Shown piece by piece: positions 62,005 to 64,000 of a stretch of DNA of 64,000 bases. The notes under the pieces are model-generated. The model searched no databases and was not told the DNA's origin. It worked only from the letters and a program-made list of their open reading frames with translations. This DNA is from JBGPOS01 sp041488155 (lineage in GTDB: Bacteria; Chloroflexota; Dehalococcoidia; Tepidiformales; Tepidiformaceae). The stretch spans positions 7,932 to 71,931 of the forward strand of contig JBGPOS010000011.1 in NCBI GenBank assembly GCA_041488155.1. The letters run 5' to 3'. Within the stretch, counting starts at the first letter, position 1; each line of letters begins with the position of its first letter. The position numbers and the translations under genes are program-made.

Positions 62005-62780
62005 TGCTTACCCGGCGCGTTATTCCCTGCTTCGACGTCGATCGTGGCCGGGTTGTCAAAGGCGTCTCGTTCGTCGAACTGCGCGATGCGGGCGACCCCG
62101 TCGAGCTGGCCCGGTTGTACGATCGGGAGGGCGCCGACGAGCTCGTCTTCCTCGACATCACGGCCTCTTCCGACGACCGCTCTACTGTCTACGACATGGT
62201 CTCGGCGACCGCCGACCAGGTTTTCATCCCATTTACGGTTGGCGGGGGTGTCCGCAGCTCCCTGGACATGAAAATCATGCTTGAACTGGGCGCGGACAAA
62301 GTGAGCATCAACACTTCAGCGATCCAGAACCCCGACCTCATCAACGAAGGGGCTTACCGGTTCGGGAGCCAGTGCATCGTGGTCGCCATCGATGCCCGCC
62401 GGGCGCGGCGCGGCGACGCAGGTTGGGAGGTGTTCACCCATGGCGGCCGCAATCCTGCCGGCCTCGACGCAGTGGAGTGGGCGAAGGAAGCCGTCCGCAG
62501 GGGTGCGGGCGAGCTGCTCGTGACGAGCATGGACACCGACGGCCACCAAAAGGGCTACGACATCGCGATGCTCCGGGCGATAAGCGACGCCGTCACGGTC
62601 CCTGTGGTTGCCTCCGGCGGAGCGGGAGGCCCCGAGCACATGGTGGCAGCGCTGACGGAGGGGCACGCCGACGCGGTGCTGGCGGCAAGTATTTTCCACT
62701 TCGGCACGTACAGCATTCGCAAGGTCAAGGAGTCGCTGGCCGCCGCCGGTGTGCCGGTGCGGCCGATGGCCAGCATCTAA
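62004..62780 (+). CDS. hisF: Imidazole glycerol phosphate synthase cyclase subunit
   Basis: A 258-residue TIM barrel: RRVIPCFDVDRGRVVKGVSF (catalytic Asp11), FLDITASSDDR, FTVGGGVRSSLDMKIML and VTSMDTDGHQKGYDI (catalytic Asp130-type). It pairs with HisH. The start overlaps the hisA stop (TGATG). Confidence 0.97.
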   Translation: MLTRRVIPCFDVDRGRVVKGVSFVELRDAGDPVELARLYDREGADELVFLDITASSDDRSTVYDMVSATADQVFIPFTVGGGVRSSLDMKIMLELGADKVSINTSAIQNPDLINEGAYRFGSQCIVVAIDARRARRGDAGWEVFTHGGRNPAGLDAVEWAKEAVRRGAGELLVTSMDTDGHQKGYDIAMLRAISDAVTVPVVASGGAGGPEHMVAALTEGHADAVLAASIFHFGTYSIRKVKESLAAAGVPVRPMASI

Positions 62781-62830
62781 CAGTGGCGGAACCGAGGGGT
62801 GCTCGGAACGACGCGCAAAGGAGCCCGAAG

Positions 62831-63175
62831 GTGAGCGACGAGTCGACTGTCAGCTTCGACCCGGATGGCCTGATCCCCACGGTGGTCCAGGATGCCGACA
62901 CCAACGAGGTGCTACTGATCGCCTGGATGAATCGCCAGTCGATCGCCCATACCTATCGCACGGGTCATGTGACGTTCTGGAGCCGGGCTCGAGACGAGCT
63001 CTGGGAGAAGGGCGCGACCAGCGGCAACCGGCTGCACTTCGTCAGCCTGCACAAGAACTGCGAGGCGAACTCGTTCCTGGTGAGGGCACGACCCGACGGC
63101 CCCGCCTGCCACACCGGCCACCAATCGTGCTTCTACCGGGAGTTCGACCCTGCGGCCGACCTGCCTGCTAGTTAG
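62831..63175 (+). CDS. hisI: Phosphoribosyl-AMP cyclohydrolase
   Basis: A 114-residue HisI without the fused HisE domain. LIPTVVQDADTNEVLLIAWM, GHVTFWSRARDELWEKGATS, and zinc ligands in NCEANSFLV and CHTGHQSCFY. The GTG start is 50 bases after hisF. Confidence 0.95.
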   Translation: MSDESTVSFDPDGLIPTVVQDADTNEVLLIAWMNRQSIAHTYRTGHVTFWSRARDELWEKGATSGNRLHFVSLHKNCEANSFLVRARPDGPACHTGHQSCFYREFDPAADLPAS

Positions 63176-63205
63176 CTGGTTGCGCACCTCGTCCTGGCGC
63201 CGGTG

Positions 63206-63700
63206 ATGGAAATCTTTGCGGTGGAAGGCCCCTGGCCCGGGCGGCTCGCCGTCATCACCCGGCCGCGGGCCGGGCACTTCCTGGCCGACGATCTGAGGCG
63301 GCTCCGGCGGGAAGGATTCGATGTCCTGGTTTCCGCCCTGACGCCGGGCGAGGCTGCCAGGCTCTGGCTCGAGGACGCGGAGTCAGCCTGTCGTCAGCAG
63401 GGGATCGAGTTCCTGAGTTATCCGATCGGCAACCTTCAAACGCCCGCACCTGACGGCGCCCTGTCGACCTGGCCGGTGTGGTGCGATCGATTGCGTGCAG
63501 GAGAGGGGTTCGCAATCCACTGCTGGGGTGGGATTGGGCGTTCGCCGCTGATCGCGGCCTCACTTCTCGCCCTTTCGGGAGTCGCTCCGGCTGAAGCCTG
63601 GCGCAGGGTCGAAGCCGCCCGCGGGTGCCAGGTCCCCGACACCTACGAGCAGCGCGATTGGGTCGCCGCACTGGTCCGGCGGCGCGAATCTGAGGCGTAA
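63206..63700 (+). CDS. Cysteine-based protein phosphatase-like protein
   Basis: A 164-residue dual-specificity phosphatase-like fold. The signature loop is FAIHCWGGIGRSPLIAA (HCx5R), preceded by a short N-terminal sheet (GRLAVITRPRAGHFLADDL). It probably removes phosphate from Tyr or a small molecule. The general-acid loop (SALTPGEA) lacks an obvious Asp in the usual place. GTG 63203 is an alternative start. Confidence 0.75.
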   Translation: MEIFAVEGPWPGRLAVITRPRAGHFLADDLRRLRREGFDVLVSALTPGEAARLWLEDAESACRQQGIEFLSYPIGNLQTPAPDGALSTWPVWCDRLRAGEGFAIHCWGGIGRSPLIAASLLALSGVAPAEAWRRVEAARGCQVPDTYEQRDWVAALVRRRESEA

Positions 63701-63752
63701 TTGGGTCGTCACTGGCCAATCCCCCGTCGCCAATCCAAAATCACGATCGAAG

Positions 63753-64000
63753 ATGCCGCCACTCCACTACGCTCAGCTCGAACTCCCTCCGCCGCCCGCC
63801 GACCGGCCGTACGTGCTCGTGAACATGGTGATGTCGGTTGATGGCAAAGCGGTCGTCGAAGGCTCAGAGGCGGGGATCGGCTCGAAGACCGACCAGCGCC
63901 TCATGCGTGAACTGCGCACCAACGCCGACGTCATCCTGAACGGGGCGGGCACGCTCCGGGCCACGGGAAGCTCTCCCCGCCTCGGGGACCCGGCGCTCGA
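63753..64000 (+). CDS. RibD C-terminal-domain (pyrimidine reductase-like) protein, truncated by window end
   Basis: About 82 codons are visible. VLVNMVMSVDGKAVVEG and the ILNGAGTLRA block match the reductase domain of RibD and the dihydrofolate-reductase-like RibD_C family, which reduces a riboflavin precursor. No deaminase domain precedes it, so it would be a stand-alone reductase. The rest lies beyond the window. Confidence 0.8.
   Translation, partial: MPPLHYAQLELPPPPADRPYVLVNMVMSVDGKAVVEGSEAGIGSKTDQRLMRELRTNADVILNGAGTLRATGSSPRLGDPAL

Overview
The window is a 64 kb stretch of a high-GC bacterial chromosome carrying mostly housekeeping genes, densely packed in short operons on both strands. 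I infer a member of the Chloroflexota, probably a Dehalococcoidia-like lineage. The hints are coenzyme F420 genes (F420:NADP oxidoreductase-like and CofE), a geranylgeranyl reductase-family flavoprotein, a selenocysteine-containing SelD, zinc-ribbon forms of L28 and L31, and a LexA box of the GAAC-N4-GTTC type. No rRNA gene or complete tRNA is present to confirm this. A full mreBCD-mrdAB cluster suggests a rod-shaped cell.

Layout. 1-1120: the 3' part of a tRNA-Gln(CUG), a degenerate GGDEF-like gene, and a second partial copy of the tRNA 3' end (island-like scar). 1121-8500: membrane proteins, endonuclease III, a geranylgeranyl reductase-like flavoprotein, selD with an in-frame UGA, gatB. 8549-16100: yvcK, secG, a peptide-binding protein, SAM hydrolase, fmt, rlmN, queA. 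16087-20901: mutY, a cyclophilin and enzymes of uncertain role. 20898-28112: an SOS-type mutagenesis region, with dnaE2 and imuB (plus a DUF6504-like gene) each behind the same LexA box, and with toxin-antitoxin genes, Tag and glutathione peroxidase between them. 28166-30849: an accessory patch with a hydrolase-cyclase fusion, a restriction-subunit remnant and a HAD protein. 30846-34817: DUF1385, rpmE, rpmA, rplU, ftsH. 34998-43327: F420 genes, a second PIN/Phd module, CocE-like hydrolase, dut, fluoride exporter with DUF190, rplS, pyrophosphatase, MFS pump, cupredoxin. 43417-52907: fakA-like, rpmB, HicAB, rpe, degV, recG, a GT-C-like membrane protein, radA. 52914-60570: rodA, mrdA, mreD, mreC, mreB, ligA. 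60614-64000: hisH-hisA-hisF-hisI, a Cys-based phosphatase and a truncated RibD reductase-domain gene.

Two expression features recur. Genes inside operons usually overlap the previous stop by 1-4 bases (TGATG, ATGA, GTGA and one apparent CTGA). Many first genes have a TANNNT -10 hexamer only 6-10 bases before the start codon and no Shine-Dalgarno sequence, which implies leaderless mRNAs. The most notable biology is the UGA-encoded SelD, the split SOS mutasome with a polymerase-dead ImuB and no ImuA, the apparent CTG start of hisA, and the leaderless architecture.
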